From Rhodoglobus vestalii (lineage in GTDB: Bacteria; Actinomycetota; Actinomycetes; Actinomycetales; Microbacteriaceae): a DNA stretch of 64,000 bases. Numbering within the stretch: the stretch's first letter is position 1; every line of letters starts with the position of its first letter. A model generated the notes under the pieces. That model did no database searches. It saw only the letters and a program-made list of their open reading frames with translations, and had not been told where the DNA came from. Shown here in pieces: positions 23,256-31,678 of this stretch. The stretch lies in contig NZ_VFRA01000001.1 of NCBI RefSeq assembly GCF_006788895.1, forward strand, positions 1,922,001 through 1,986,000, read 5' to 3'. Made by a program: the position numbers and the translations under genes.

Positions 23256-24397
23256 GCGCGCCGTTGGCAGGAATCCGAGTCGTCGATTTCTCTCGAGTGC
23301 TGGCCGGGCCTTACGCGTCGATGATGCTGGCCGATCTTGGTGCCGACGTGATCAAAATTGAGTCGCCCTCCGGTGATGACACCCGATCGTGGACACCGCC
23401 GGTCGATGACTCGGGCAGGGGCACATACTTTTCGAGCGTTAACCGCAACAAACGGTCAATCATCTGCGATCTGAGGGATCCGGAAGGTGCGGCTGAAGCC
23501 CGCCAGCTTGCGCTCAGCGCCGACGTGTTAATTGAGAACTTTCGCCCCGGAACTATGACACAGTTCGGGCTGGGTTGGGACGATCTTGAGGCCGAGAACC
23601 CATCGCTCGTCTACTGTTCGGTGACCGGTTTTGGCTCTGGCGAGGGCGCCCACCTCCCCGGTTATGATCTTCTCGTTCAGGCGGTCGGCGGCGTGATGAG
23701 TGTTACTGGCGCTGCCGACGCAGAACCCACCAAGGTTGGTGTGGCACTGGTCGACGTGATCACCGGCCAAAACGCGGTGGTGGGCATCCAAGCGGCGCTG
23801 CGGGTTCGCGATCGCACCGGTGTTGGTCAACGTGTCGAGGTGAACCTACTTTCGTCCCTGCTGTCTGCGCTGGTCAATCAGGCGTCGGCGGCGCTCAACA
23901 CCGGAGTGTCACCCCAGCGGATGGGCAACGCTCACCCGAGCATCGCGCCGTACGAAACGTTCACCGCTCAGGATGGTCCGTTCGTGATTGCCGTCGGCAA
24001 CGATGGTCAATTCCGGCGGCTTGTTGGTTTGCTCGGGTTGGCGGAACTGGCAGGTGACCCGCGCTTCGCACGAAACGAAAACAGGGTCACAAACCGCGGC
24101 GAGTTGCGAACCATTCTTGAGAGCCGATTGTCTGCCGAGAGCGTTCAGCACTGGGTGCATACCATGACGGCGGGAGGGATTCCGGCGGGCCCGGTCAATG
24201 ACGTCGGTCAGGCGATCGCATTCGCGGAAAGTCTCGGGCTCCCAGCGGTGACCGAGATAACGAGCTCCGGCCGCACCAGTAAACAGATCAGCAATCCGAT
24301 CACTCTGTCACGCACCCCCACACAGTATCGGCTGGTGCCGCCAGACCTCGGACAACATCAGGGCGCCGCTTGGCTACCTGCAGAAGGGACATCATGA
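23252..24397 (+). CDS. CaiB/BaiF family III CoA-transferase
   Basis: 381 residues. VVDFSRVLAGPYASMMLADL, GADVIKIESPSGDDTR and NRNKRSIICDLRDPEG are family III hallmarks; the catalytic aspartate is in PGYDLLVQAVGG. These enzymes move CoA between carboxylic acids. It overlaps the acyl-CoA dehydrogenase gene by 4 bp, the arrangement of glutarate-type CoA activation followed by oxidation. Substrate not proven. Confidence 0.9.
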   Translation: MSAPLAGIRVVDFSRVLAGPYASMMLADLGADVIKIESPSGDDTRSWTPPVDDSGRGTYFSSVNRNKRSIICDLRDPEGAAEARQLALSADVLIENFRPGTMTQFGLGWDDLEAENPSLVYCSVTGFGSGEGAHLPGYDLLVQAVGGVMSVTGAADAEPTKVGVALVDVITGQNAVVGIQAALRVRDRTGVGQRVEVNLLSSLLSALVNQASAALNTGVSPQRMGNAHPSIAPYETFTAQDGPFVIAVGNDGQFRRLVGLLGLAELAGDPRFARNENRVTNRGELRTILESRLSAESVQHWVHTMTAGGIPAGPVNDVGQAIAFAESLGLPAVTEITSSGRTSKQISNPITLSRTPTQYRLVPPDLGQHQGAAWLPAEGTS

Positions 24398-25563
24398 CCG
24401 CGAACTCCGTTTCAGAGACCCTGCTTGGGTTGGATTCTTTGCTCACCGAGGAAGAACGCCGCTGGCAGACGAAAGCTCGAACTTTTGCGTCGGACCGGGT
24501 GAGCCCGACGATCGAAAAAGACTTCGAAGACGCAGTCTTCCGACGCGAGTTTGTAGCCGAACTCGGCGCCCTCGGCATGCTCGGAATGCACCTCACGGGG
24601 TATGGAACGGCCGGCGCGAACGCCACCAGCTACGGCCTCGTCTGCTACGAATTGGAAGCCGCCGACACTGCCTGGCGCACCTTCGTGTCGGTGCAGGGTT
24701 CGTTGGCTATGAGTGCGCTGGCCTACTTTGGTTCAGACGAGCAGAAGGAGCAGTGGCTCGGGTCGCTGGCATCCGGGGCCTCGATTGGATGCTTCGGCCT
24801 CACCGAACCCAGCGGTGGCAGCGACCCTGCTGCGATGCTCACCCGCGCCACACGATCGGGCGATGACTGGGTGCTTAACGGCTCTAAGCGGTGGATCGGT
24901 CTCGGCAGCGTTGCTGATGTTGCCATCGTGTGGGCCCAGACCGATGAGGGTGTGCGCGGCTTTGTGGTGCCGACAGACACCCCCGGATTCCGGGCCGTGG
25001 ATATTGAGAGCAAGCTCTCGCTGCGGGCATCAATTCAGTGTGATCTTTTCTTCGACGACGTTCGCCTCCCCACTTCGGCACAGTTGCCGGGAGCGCGTGG
25101 ACTGTCGGCGCCGTTCCGCTGCCTGAACGATGCCCGGTACGGCATCGTCTGGGGCGTGATGGGGGCGGCGCGCGATTGTCTCGATGTGGCCATCGAGCGT
25201 TCGAAGACCAGAGAGGCGTTTGGTAAGCCGATCGGCGCGATGCAACTCACGCAGCTGAAGCTTGCGGATTCATTCGTTGAGTATGAGAAAGGGATGTTGC
25301 TCGCACTTCATTTGGCGAAGCTAAAGGATGCGGGTGCGCTCACCCCCGAGCAGATCAGTGTTGGCAAGCTCAACAACGTTCGCGAAGCAATTCGTATCGC
25401 GTCGACGGCCCGCAGCATCCTGGGGGGCGACGGGATCACCGGCGATTTTCCTGTCATGCGCCACATGAACAACTTGGAGTCGGTGCGCACCTACGAAGGT
25501 ACTGACGAGATCCATACGCTGGTGCTTGGTCGCGCGCTCACCGATCACGCTGCGTTCCGGTAA
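24394..25563 (+). CDS. Acyl-CoA dehydrogenase, probably glutaryl-CoA dehydrogenase
   Basis: 389 residues from the ATG overlapping the upstream stop. FAD/acyl-CoA dehydrogenase motifs include GCFGLTEPSGGSDPAAM and the C-terminal catalytic glutamate in RTYEGTDEIHTLVLGRALT. The YEGT plus the length and coupling to a family III CoA-transferase point to glutaryl-CoA dehydrogenase, which oxidatively decarboxylates glutaryl-CoA to crotonyl-CoA in lysine/glutarate breakdown. Other short-chain substrates remain possible. Confidence 0.85.
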   Translation: MTANSVSETLLGLDSLLTEEERRWQTKARTFASDRVSPTIEKDFEDAVFRREFVAELGALGMLGMHLTGYGTAGANATSYGLVCYELEAADTAWRTFVSVQGSLAMSALAYFGSDEQKEQWLGSLASGASIGCFGLTEPSGGSDPAAMLTRATRSGDDWVLNGSKRWIGLGSVADVAIVWAQTDEGVRGFVVPTDTPGFRAVDIESKLSLRASIQCDLFFDDVRLPTSAQLPGARGLSAPFRCLNDARYGIVWGVMGAARDCLDVAIERSKTREAFGKPIGAMQLTQLKLADSFVEYEKGMLLALHLAKLKDAGALTPEQISVGKLNNVREAIRIASTARSILGGDGITGDFPVMRHMNNLESVRTYEGTDEIHTLVLGRALTDHAAFR

Positions 25564-25629
25564 CGCCGGTGCGTGCAGGGCGGCCCAGGTTCGTCATTTT
25601 TTTATGGAGCTTCGGCTTAAGATATTCGC

Positions 25630-26694
25630 ATGGCAACTGACGCGGGAGCGGTAAAAAATGAGCGGGTCCGCACCGCATCCGACTCGCAGCACGCGAGCAA
25701 CCTGGTGACTGCACGAAGCGAATGGCGTTACGCGTTTCGGCGTGCGTTTCACGGGTTCATGCGGCACCGCGGTATCGATTCTGCCGCCACACTCGCCTTT
25801 TTTTCGGCGCTCGCCATTCTCCCCGCGGCGCTGGCCGTGGTGTCCGCTTTCGCGCTAGGGCAGGGTAAAGATCAGGCGGCAGAGACCGTGCTCGACCTTG
25901 CAAAGGAAGTGCTGCAACCGGACACGGTTGATGTTCTCAAAGAACCACTCACCCAGCTTTTCTCCATTAGTAGCCCCGGTATTGCGCTCGCGATTGGGAT
26001 TGCCCTCAGTGTGTGGTCAATGTCGAGCTACGCCACCGCGTTCGGGCGGGCCGCGAACAGCGTGTATGAGGTTCAGGAGGGGCGGCGACTCGTGAAATTC
26101 CGCGGAACCATGCTGATCCTTTCCGCATTCCTCCTTGCTGCGTTCGCCGCCATCACCGTGCTTCTGCTCACCACAACAAATGTGGCCACGGCCATCGGAG
26201 ACGCGATAGGCGTTGGCGAACCCTGGGTCGCTGTGTGGTCGTTCGGGCGCTGGCCGGTGCTCGCGGCTCTGCTCACGGTCATCATTGCGGTGCTCTACTA
26301 CTACACCCCCAACCTTCGACAGGAACGGCTGCGGTGGATCAGCCCCGGGGCGGTCTTCGCCATTGTTGCGTGGGGAATTTCCACCGCAGCTTTCGGTTTC
26401 TATGTCTCCACTATCGCGAACTACGATCGTGTGTATGGGTGGCTCGGTGGGGCGCTCGCCCTCCTCATCTGGCTGTACATCAGCAATTTGGCCCTTGTTG
26501 CCGGTGTTGAGGTGGATGCCGAATTCACGCGTCTGCGCCAGTTGCTTGCGGGGATCCCCGCCGAGAACACCGTGCAGTTGCCGTTGCGCGATACCGCCCG
26601 CAACTTGATTTTGGCGGAACGGCTGGCGGCGGATGAGGCTAAGGCAATTGCGATTCGGGAACGCGATACCAGCACCGGGTCAGACGCGAAGTAG
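25630..26694 (+). CDS. YihY/BrkB-family inner-membrane protein
   Basis: 354 residues, about six transmembrane helices. Family features: DSAATLAFFSALAILPAALA at the first helix, the conserved YYYTPNLRQERLRWISPGAV loop and YDRVYGWLGGALALLIWLYI near the end. Formerly called ribonuclease BN; the function is unknown. It stands alone. Confidence 0.88.
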   Translation: MATDAGAVKNERVRTASDSQHASNLVTARSEWRYAFRRAFHGFMRHRGIDSAATLAFFSALAILPAALAVVSAFALGQGKDQAAETVLDLAKEVLQPDTVDVLKEPLTQLFSISSPGIALAIGIALSVWSMSSYATAFGRAANSVYEVQEGRRLVKFRGTMLILSAFLLAAFAAITVLLLTTTNVATAIGDAIGVGEPWVAVWSFGRWPVLAALLTVIIAVLYYYTPNLRQERLRWISPGAVFAIVAWGISTAAFGFYVSTIANYDRVYGWLGGALALLIWLYISNLALVAGVEVDAEFTRLRQLLAGIPAENTVQLPLRDTARNLILAERLAADEAKAIAIRERDTSTGSDAK

Positions 26695-26729
26695 ACCGGC
26701 CCCGCAGCGAGGCCCGGCTCGCGTCGAGA

Positions 26730-27848
26730 TTAGCCCGCGGCAACTAGTGTCACCTGCACGATGCGGTCGTCGTTCTTGCGTGGTTCGCCTCGACCGTCCG
26801 TGTTGTTGGTGAGCGCCCACAGACTGCCGTCGGGCCCTGGTGTGACATCGCGGATGCGACCGAACGTTCCGGCGAAGGCGGCTTCGGGGGCGGCTGTCGC
26901 ATCATCGGCGCTAATTTGCCAGAGCCTCTCGCCGCCGAGCCCGGCCATGAAGAAGGTGCCCCCTACGAACGTGAGTCCACTCGGGCTGGCGTCATCGGTT
27001 GCCCACTGGTGGGCGGGCGACTCAAAGCGAGAATCCGAGGAATCGCCTTCCACTTCCGGCCACCCATAGTTGGAGCCAGCGTCAATGATATTTAACTCAT
27101 CCCACGTGTTTTGGCCAAATTCTGCCGCCCAGAGTTGTCCGTCAGCATCCCAGGCGAGGCCTTGTGGGTTCCGGTGCCCGAGCGAGTAGATCAGCGACCC
27201 CGCAAAGGGGTTATCGGCCGGAACAGAACCGTTCGGCTTCATCCGCAGAATCTTGCCGTTCAGACTGTCTAAGTCTTGGGCAAGTGCTGGTTCACTAGCA
27301 TCGCCGACTGTTGCGTAGAGCATTCCATCGGGCCCAAAGGCGATGCGTCCGCCGTTGTGAATGCGCGACTTCGTGAGGCCAGTGAGGATCTCGGTGCTCG
27401 CGCCGAGGGAATACGCGCCCGGCTCGCCGCCAAGGTCGAAACGAACGATGCGGTTGTCGGTGTCGGTGGTGAGATAGGCATAAAGGGAGGTGCCGTCAAG
27501 GGTGGCGAGACCGAGCAGCCCACCCTCACCGCCGGGGGCAGCATCGCCGACGATACCGACTTCTCGCAGCTGACCGACCGGCGTCAGCTCTTTCACGAGA
27601 CGAGTGTCTCGTTCACTGATAAGGGTCGAGCCAGACTCTAGGCGCACCATCGACCAGGGTGCGGCGAGCCCGGAGATCACCGTCGTTGGAGTAGCGTCCG
27701 TGTCGATTGTCACCGACGTGGACGCCTCGGCGGGAGCTTCCGGCTCTGCCGCTGGCGGTCGTGGTGGTGCGACTTCTGTGGTCTGAGTGCACCCGGCGAG
27801 CAGCGCAAGCACGAACAGTGGGGCGATAAGGCTCTGGCGTAAACGCAT
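26730..27848 (-). CDS. PQQ-dependent sugar dehydrogenase-like lipoprotein
   Basis: About 372 residues from the ATG at 27848 (an ATG at 27866 is also possible). A lipoprotein signal with lipobox LLAGC is followed by a Pro/Ala-rich linker and a six-bladed propeller of the glucose/sorbosone dehydrogenase (GSDH/YliI) family: EGGLLGLATL, HNGGRIAFGPDGMLYATVGD, SLGHRNPQGLAWDADGQLW, EFGQNTWDELNII. It should be anchored on the outer face of the membrane and oxidise aldose sugars if PQQ is available. Confidence 0.88.
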   Translation of the reverse strand: MRLRQSLIAPLFVLALLAGCTQTTEVAPPRPPAAEPEAPAEASTSVTIDTDATPTTVISGLAAPWSMVRLESGSTLISERDTRLVKELTPVGQLREVGIVGDAAPGGEGGLLGLATLDGTSLYAYLTTDTDNRIVRFDLGGEPGAYSLGASTEILTGLTKSRIHNGGRIAFGPDGMLYATVGDASEPALAQDLDSLNGKILRMKPNGSVPADNPFAGSLIYSLGHRNPQGLAWDADGQLWAAEFGQNTWDELNIIDAGSNYGWPEVEGDSSDSRFESPAHQWATDDASPSGLTFVGGTFFMAGLGGERLWQISADDATAAPEAAFAGTFGRIRDVTPGPDGSLWALTNNTDGRGEPRKNDDRIVQVTLVAAG

Positions 27849-27903
27849 GAAGCTATCCCACCCCACCTTCGTGAAAGTTCCCAGTATTGAGAGGTCCCAG
27901 TGT

Positions 27904-30198
27904 CTAGAACGAACCGGATCGTGCGCTGCCCTTAAACCCGCGCAGTCGCAGGCTGTTCATCACGACGAATACTGACGAGAATGCCATGGCGGCACCGGCC
28001 ACGAGCGGGTTGAGTAGGCCGAGCATCGCGATCGGGAGGGCCGCAACGTTGTAGGCGAAGGCCCAGAACAGGTTGCCGCGGATGACGCCGAGGGTGCGCT
28101 TGGCGAGTCGAACGGAATCGGCTACGACCATCAGGTCACCGCTGACGACGGTGATGTCGCTGGCGGCGATTGCGGCATCCGTTCCCCCACCCATCGCAAT
28201 GCCGAGGTTGGCGGCTGCGAGGGCGGCGGAGTCATTGACGCCATCACCGACCATGGCCACAACACGACCCTCGGCCTGCAAACTGCGGATGACATCGAGT
28301 TTGCCCTGCGGGGTGATGGAGGCGTGCACGTCTTCGATACCGACGGTTGCGGCGACGGATGCCGCGGCTCCCGCGTTGTCGCCGGTGAGGAGCACGGGGC
28401 GCAGGCCGAGCCGGATGAATTCGGCAATGGCATCCGCGCTGGATGCTTTTACGGTGTCGCCGACAATCAGCACGCCTCGTGCCTGACCATCCCACGCGAC
28501 GACCATGGCGGTGGATCCGGCTGCTTCCGCTGTCTCGACAAGCGCGAGGGCGGCATCCGAGACCGTCTGATTCTGGTCGCTGGTGAGCCATGAGGCGCGA
28601 CCCACATAGGCGACGGTTCCGTCGATGGTGGCCTGCACTCCGCTGCCGGAGTGCGCGGTGAATTCTGTTGCGGCGGGCAGGTCGAGGTCGCGTTCTTTGG
28701 CGGCGGTGACAACGGCACGGCCGACTGGGTGCTCGGAGCCAGTCTCTACGGTGGCCGCCCACGCCAGCACGTGCTCCTCGTTTTCGCCGGGCAGTACCTC
28801 GATGCCGCTGAGGCGCATTTCGCCGGTGGTGACGGTGCCGGTTTTGTCGAGCACGATGGTGTCGACGGCGCGGGTCTGTTCGAGCACCAGGGGGCCGCTG
28901 ATGATGATGCCGAGCTGCGATCCGCGGCCGGTGCCTACGAGCAGTGCGGTGGGGGTTGCGAGCCCGAGGGCGCAGGGGCAGGCGATGACGAGGGTGGTGA
29001 CAGCAGCGGTAAAGGCTAGTTCGATGGGCCCGCCGGCGATAATCCATCCGACAAAAGCAACAATGGCAAGGCCAAGCACGACGGGTACAAAGATGGCCGA
29101 AACGCGGTCGGCGAGGCGTTGGATGTTGGCTTTACCGGTTTGGGCATCTTCGACCAGGCGACCGAGGCGGGCCAGTTCGGTGTCGCTGCCGATGCGGGTA
29201 ATTTCGACGACGAGTCGTCCGCCAACGTTGAGGGTGGCGCCGGTGACGCGACTGTCGGGCCCTACTTCGACGGGTACTGATTCGCCGGTGAGCATGCTTT
29301 CGTCGACGGCGGAGTTGCCCTCGATCACGAGGCCATCGCTGGCGATTTTCTCCCCGGGGCGCACCACAATGCGGTCTCCGACGGCTATCGCGGAGACGGC
29401 GATCCGCTGCTCGGTGCCGCCCCTGAGAACGGTGGCATCTTTCGCGCCGAGTTCCAGTAGTGTGCGCAGGGCGGCCCCCGATTCACGGCTGGCGCGAGCC
29501 TCAATGTATTTGCCGAGGAGGATGAACACGGTGACGGCGGCGGCGACCTCAAGATAGATTTCGCTTGCGCCGCCGTGGGGCGTTCCGAAGAACGTCATCG
29601 TCATGTTCATTCCGGTTTCGCCTGCACCCCCAAAGAACAGGGCGTAGAGCGACCAACCGAATGCGGCCAAAACACCCAGGCTGATGAGGGTGTCCATGGT
29701 CGCGGTGAAGTGGCGGGCATTGGTGGCGGCGGCCCGGTGGAAAGGCCACGCTCCCCACACGGCAACGGGCGCCGCGAGGGTGAGGGCTAACCACTGCCAG
29801 TACGTGAACTGCAGCGCTGGGATCATCGACATCAGCACGACGGGAATCGTGAGGGCGGTGGAGATCAGGAGTCGGCGCAGCAACTGCTGGGCCCAGTCGT
29901 CGTTGGTGGTCGAGGCGTCGGCGCTTGTATCAGCGCTTTCGCGTTCATGAAGGGGAACGGGGATGACAGCGCTATACCCCGCAGCCTTCACCGTTTCGAT
30001 GAACAAATCGGAATCGACGCCCTCGGGTGCCCGAACGCGAGCTTTCTCGGTGGCATAGTTGACGGTGGCTTCGACGCCGGGGAGCTTGTTGAGTTTGCGC
30101 TCGATGCGGTTGGCGCAGGAGGCGCAGGTCATTCCGGTGATGTCGAGTTCGACATCCAAAAGGTTGACGCTGCTGGATGCCGCGGTCTGGTCGGTCAT
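27904..30198 (-). CDS. copA: Copper-translocating P1B-type ATPase CopA
   Basis: 764 residues. One N-terminal heavy-metal domain with GMTCASC (Cys25, Cys28), eight membrane helices, the TGES phosphatase motif, the membrane metal site CPC ([12 protein letters not shown]), the phosphorylation site DKTGT, HP in GSEHPVG and the hinge [10 protein letters not shown]. These identify a Cu(I) exporter. It forms an operon with copZ and csoR and is expected to be induced by copper. Confidence 0.96.
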   Translation of the reverse strand: MTDQTAASSSVNLLDVELDITGMTCASCANRIERKLNKLPGVEATVNYATEKARVRAPEGVDSDLFIETVKAAGYSAVIPVPLHERESADTSADASTTNDDWAQQLLRRLLISTALTIPVVLMSMIPALQFTYWQWLALTLAAPVAVWGAWPFHRAAATNARHFTATMDTLISLGVLAAFGWSLYALFFGGAGETGMNMTMTFFGTPHGGASEIYLEVAAAVTVFILLGKYIEARASRESGAALRTLLELGAKDATVLRGGTEQRIAVSAIAVGDRIVVRPGEKIASDGLVIEGNSAVDESMLTGESVPVEVGPDSRVTGATLNVGGRLVVEITRIGSDTELARLGRLVEDAQTGKANIQRLADRVSAIFVPVVLGLAIVAFVGWIIAGGPIELAFTAAVTTLVIACPCALGLATPTALLVGTGRGSQLGIIISGPLVLEQTRAVDTIVLDKTGTVTTGEMRLSGIEVLPGENEEHVLAWAATVETGSEHPVGRAVVTAAKERDLDLPAATEFTAHSGSGVQATIDGTVAYVGRASWLTSDQNQTVSDAALALVETAEAAGSTAMVVAWDGQARGVLIVGDTVKASSADAIAEFIRLGLRPVLLTGDNAGAAASVAATVGIEDVHASITPQGKLDVIRSLQAEGRVVAMVGDGVNDSAALAAANLGIAMGGGTDAAIAASDITVVSGDLMVVADSVRLAKRTLGVIRGNLFWAFAYNVAALPIAMLGLLNPLVAGAAMAFSSVFVVMNSLRLRGFKGSARSGSF

Positions 30199-30422
30199 CA
30201 GAGGCTCTTGACGAGCGTGTAGCCGGCCTCCTCGATTGCGGCGCTGACGGTTGTGTCGTCAAGGGGGGAATCGGAGGTGACAGAAACGGTGGAGGCTAGG
30301 CCCGAGGCGAGGTCGACGGTGACGGCGGTGACGCCATCCACTTCGGTGAGTTCTTCGGTGACGCTGGTGACGCAGTGGTTGCAGGTCATGCCTTCGACGA
30401 GGTAATCGGCGGTGTGTGACAT
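30198..30422 (-). CDS. copZ: Copper chaperone CopZ
   Basis: 74 residues from the ATG at 30422 (AAAGGAG upstream). A single HMA domain with the Cu(I) motif GMTCNHC. It would carry copper to CopA, with which it shares a stop/start junction at 30198. Confidence 0.94.
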   Translation of the reverse strand: MSHTADYLVEGMTCNHCVTSVTEELTEVDGVTAVTVDLASGLASTVSVTSDSPLDDTTVSAAIEEAGYTLVKSL

Positions 30423-30471
30423 TGGTTCTCCTTTGATTGCAGCAGGCGCGAGGCGCGAGCGAAAGTTGTTG

Positions 30472-30753
30472 TTAGGAACGCACGAGTCGCGCGATGGCGG
30501 CACTTGCTTCGCGGATCTTTTCGTCGGCGACGGCACCGCCTTCTCGGCTGGCTTCGGCGACGCAGTGGCTGAGGTGATCATCGAGCAGGGCGAGCGCCAC
30601 AGTTTCGAGAGCTTTGGTCGCGGCCGACACTTGGGTGAGCACGTCGATGCAGTAGGTGTCTTCTTCGATCATGCGGTGGATGCCGCGAACTTGACCCTCT
30701 GCGCGACGCAGGCGTTTGAGTAGCTGCTCCTTGTTGTCGTTGTAGCCGACCAT
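30472..30753 (-). CDS. csoR: Copper-sensing repressor CsoR
   Basis: 93 residues, all-helical DUF156 family. The Cu(I) ligand triad Cys35, His60 and Cys64 (TYCIDVL and DHLSHC) is complete, which favours CsoR over the persulfide sensor CstR or the formaldehyde sensor FrmR. First gene of the csoR-copZ-copA operon; its operator lies just upstream. Confidence 0.94.
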   Translation of the reverse strand: MVGYNDNKEQLLKRLRRAEGQVRGIHRMIEEDTYCIDVLTQVSAATKALETVALALLDDHLSHCVAEASREGGAVADEKIREASAAIARLVRS

Positions 30754-30768
30754 GGTGCGCCTCCTGAA

Positions 30769-30791
30769 GGTATACCCCTATGGGGTATACC
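30769..30791. promoter_or_regulatory. CsoR operator
   Basis: A perfect inverted repeat, GGTATACCCC and GGGGTATACC with a 3-nt centre, 15 bp upstream of the csoR start. This is the classic GC-tract pseudopalindrome bound by CsoR, giving autorepression relieved by Cu(I). Confidence 0.88.
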
Positions 30792-30877
30792 TATTACACG
30801 CCTTGCGTGCGGGAAAGTCAACCGGCAGGGGTCTACCTGCTGAAGTATTGGGTGTGACTTGTGGTTCGGAGCTGTGG

Positions 30878-31585
30878 TTATCCGCGGATGGCTTTATAGA
30901 TTTTCTCGCGCAAGTCGCGCCACAGGTGTGTCTTGGATTGCAGTTGTTCGAGTGGTTCGCCGTTGAGAAGGATGCCAGGGGACGAGGAATTGATGGTCAT
31001 GACGTGGTTGGCGAATTGGTTGGCGGTGTTCGCTGAATTCTTGGCGGTTGATGTCAATGCGGTTCGCGAAGTCTCTAGGCGGCGGGTGGCTGAGGTGGCA
31101 ACAGTGTTGGCTTTGGCCATGATGTTGTCGCGGTGAACAGCGAGCGCTTTGGCCGCATTCATGACGATTGCGAGTACGGCGAGGACAGCGGTGACGGTGA
31201 GGGGGACCACAACCTCTTCTGGGCGACTGGGAAATGGGAGCTCGGCGCGTCCGGCAAATATGTTCTCGATGATGCCGCTGGTGCCGCCGCCGGCAACGAA
31301 GGTGGTGTATGCGTCAGCGAGCAGTCCGGAGACTGCTCCGAGGATGGTGGCGATGGCGCCAACGACGAGTGCGAATAGAAAGTCGCTGCCGCGACTGACG
31401 GGGCCGCGTGAGCCTAGTGCGAAGAGTGGAAATGCCGCAAACATCCCTATTGCGGCGACTGCGGCCGCGAGCCCGGTCCCCAGCAGGCCGACGATGACTG
31501 CTGCCGCAATGGCGAGCGGTATTGCCAGCACTGAGAGGAACGCGCCGAGGGCGAAACTGTGGGGCTTCCTGTAAGAATCTGACAC
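30878..31585 (-). CDS. Membrane protein with C-terminal LLNG motif, paralogue of 37858-38322
   Basis: 235 residues from a GTG with GGAGG 8 nt upstream. Four hydrophobic helices (GAFLSVLAIPLAIAAAVIVG, then GTGLAAAVAAIGMFAAFPLF, FALVVGAIATILGAVSGLLA, VPLTVTAVLAVLAIVM), then a long polar helix rich in Thr/Ala and the tail SSSPGILLNGEPLEQLQSKT. The same core and the S-S-G-x-LLNG-x-PL tail recur in the protein at 37858-38322. No family name is known to me. Confidence 0.75.
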   Translation of the reverse strand: MSDSYRKPHSFALGAFLSVLAIPLAIAAAVIVGLLGTGLAAAVAAIGMFAAFPLFALGSRGPVSRGSDFLFALVVGAIATILGAVSGLLADAYTTFVAGGGTSGIIENIFAGRAELPFPSRPEEVVVPLTVTAVLAVLAIVMNAAKALAVHRDNIMAKANTVATSATRRLETSRTALTSTAKNSANTANQFANHVMTINSSSPGILLNGEPLEQLQSKTHLWRDLREKIYKAIRG

Positions 31586-31678
31586 TGTGGCGACCTCCGA
31601 TCGCACTGCAACGGCAGCTTTGCGTTAGCTTCCAGAGTAGCTTTATGCCGGCCTACCGTCACGATTATTTGCTGGGAG

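Noticed and set aside
28244..29557. Several long frames overlapping copA on both strands
   Set aside because: Arg/His/Ser-rich shadow translations of a clearly real P-type ATPase.
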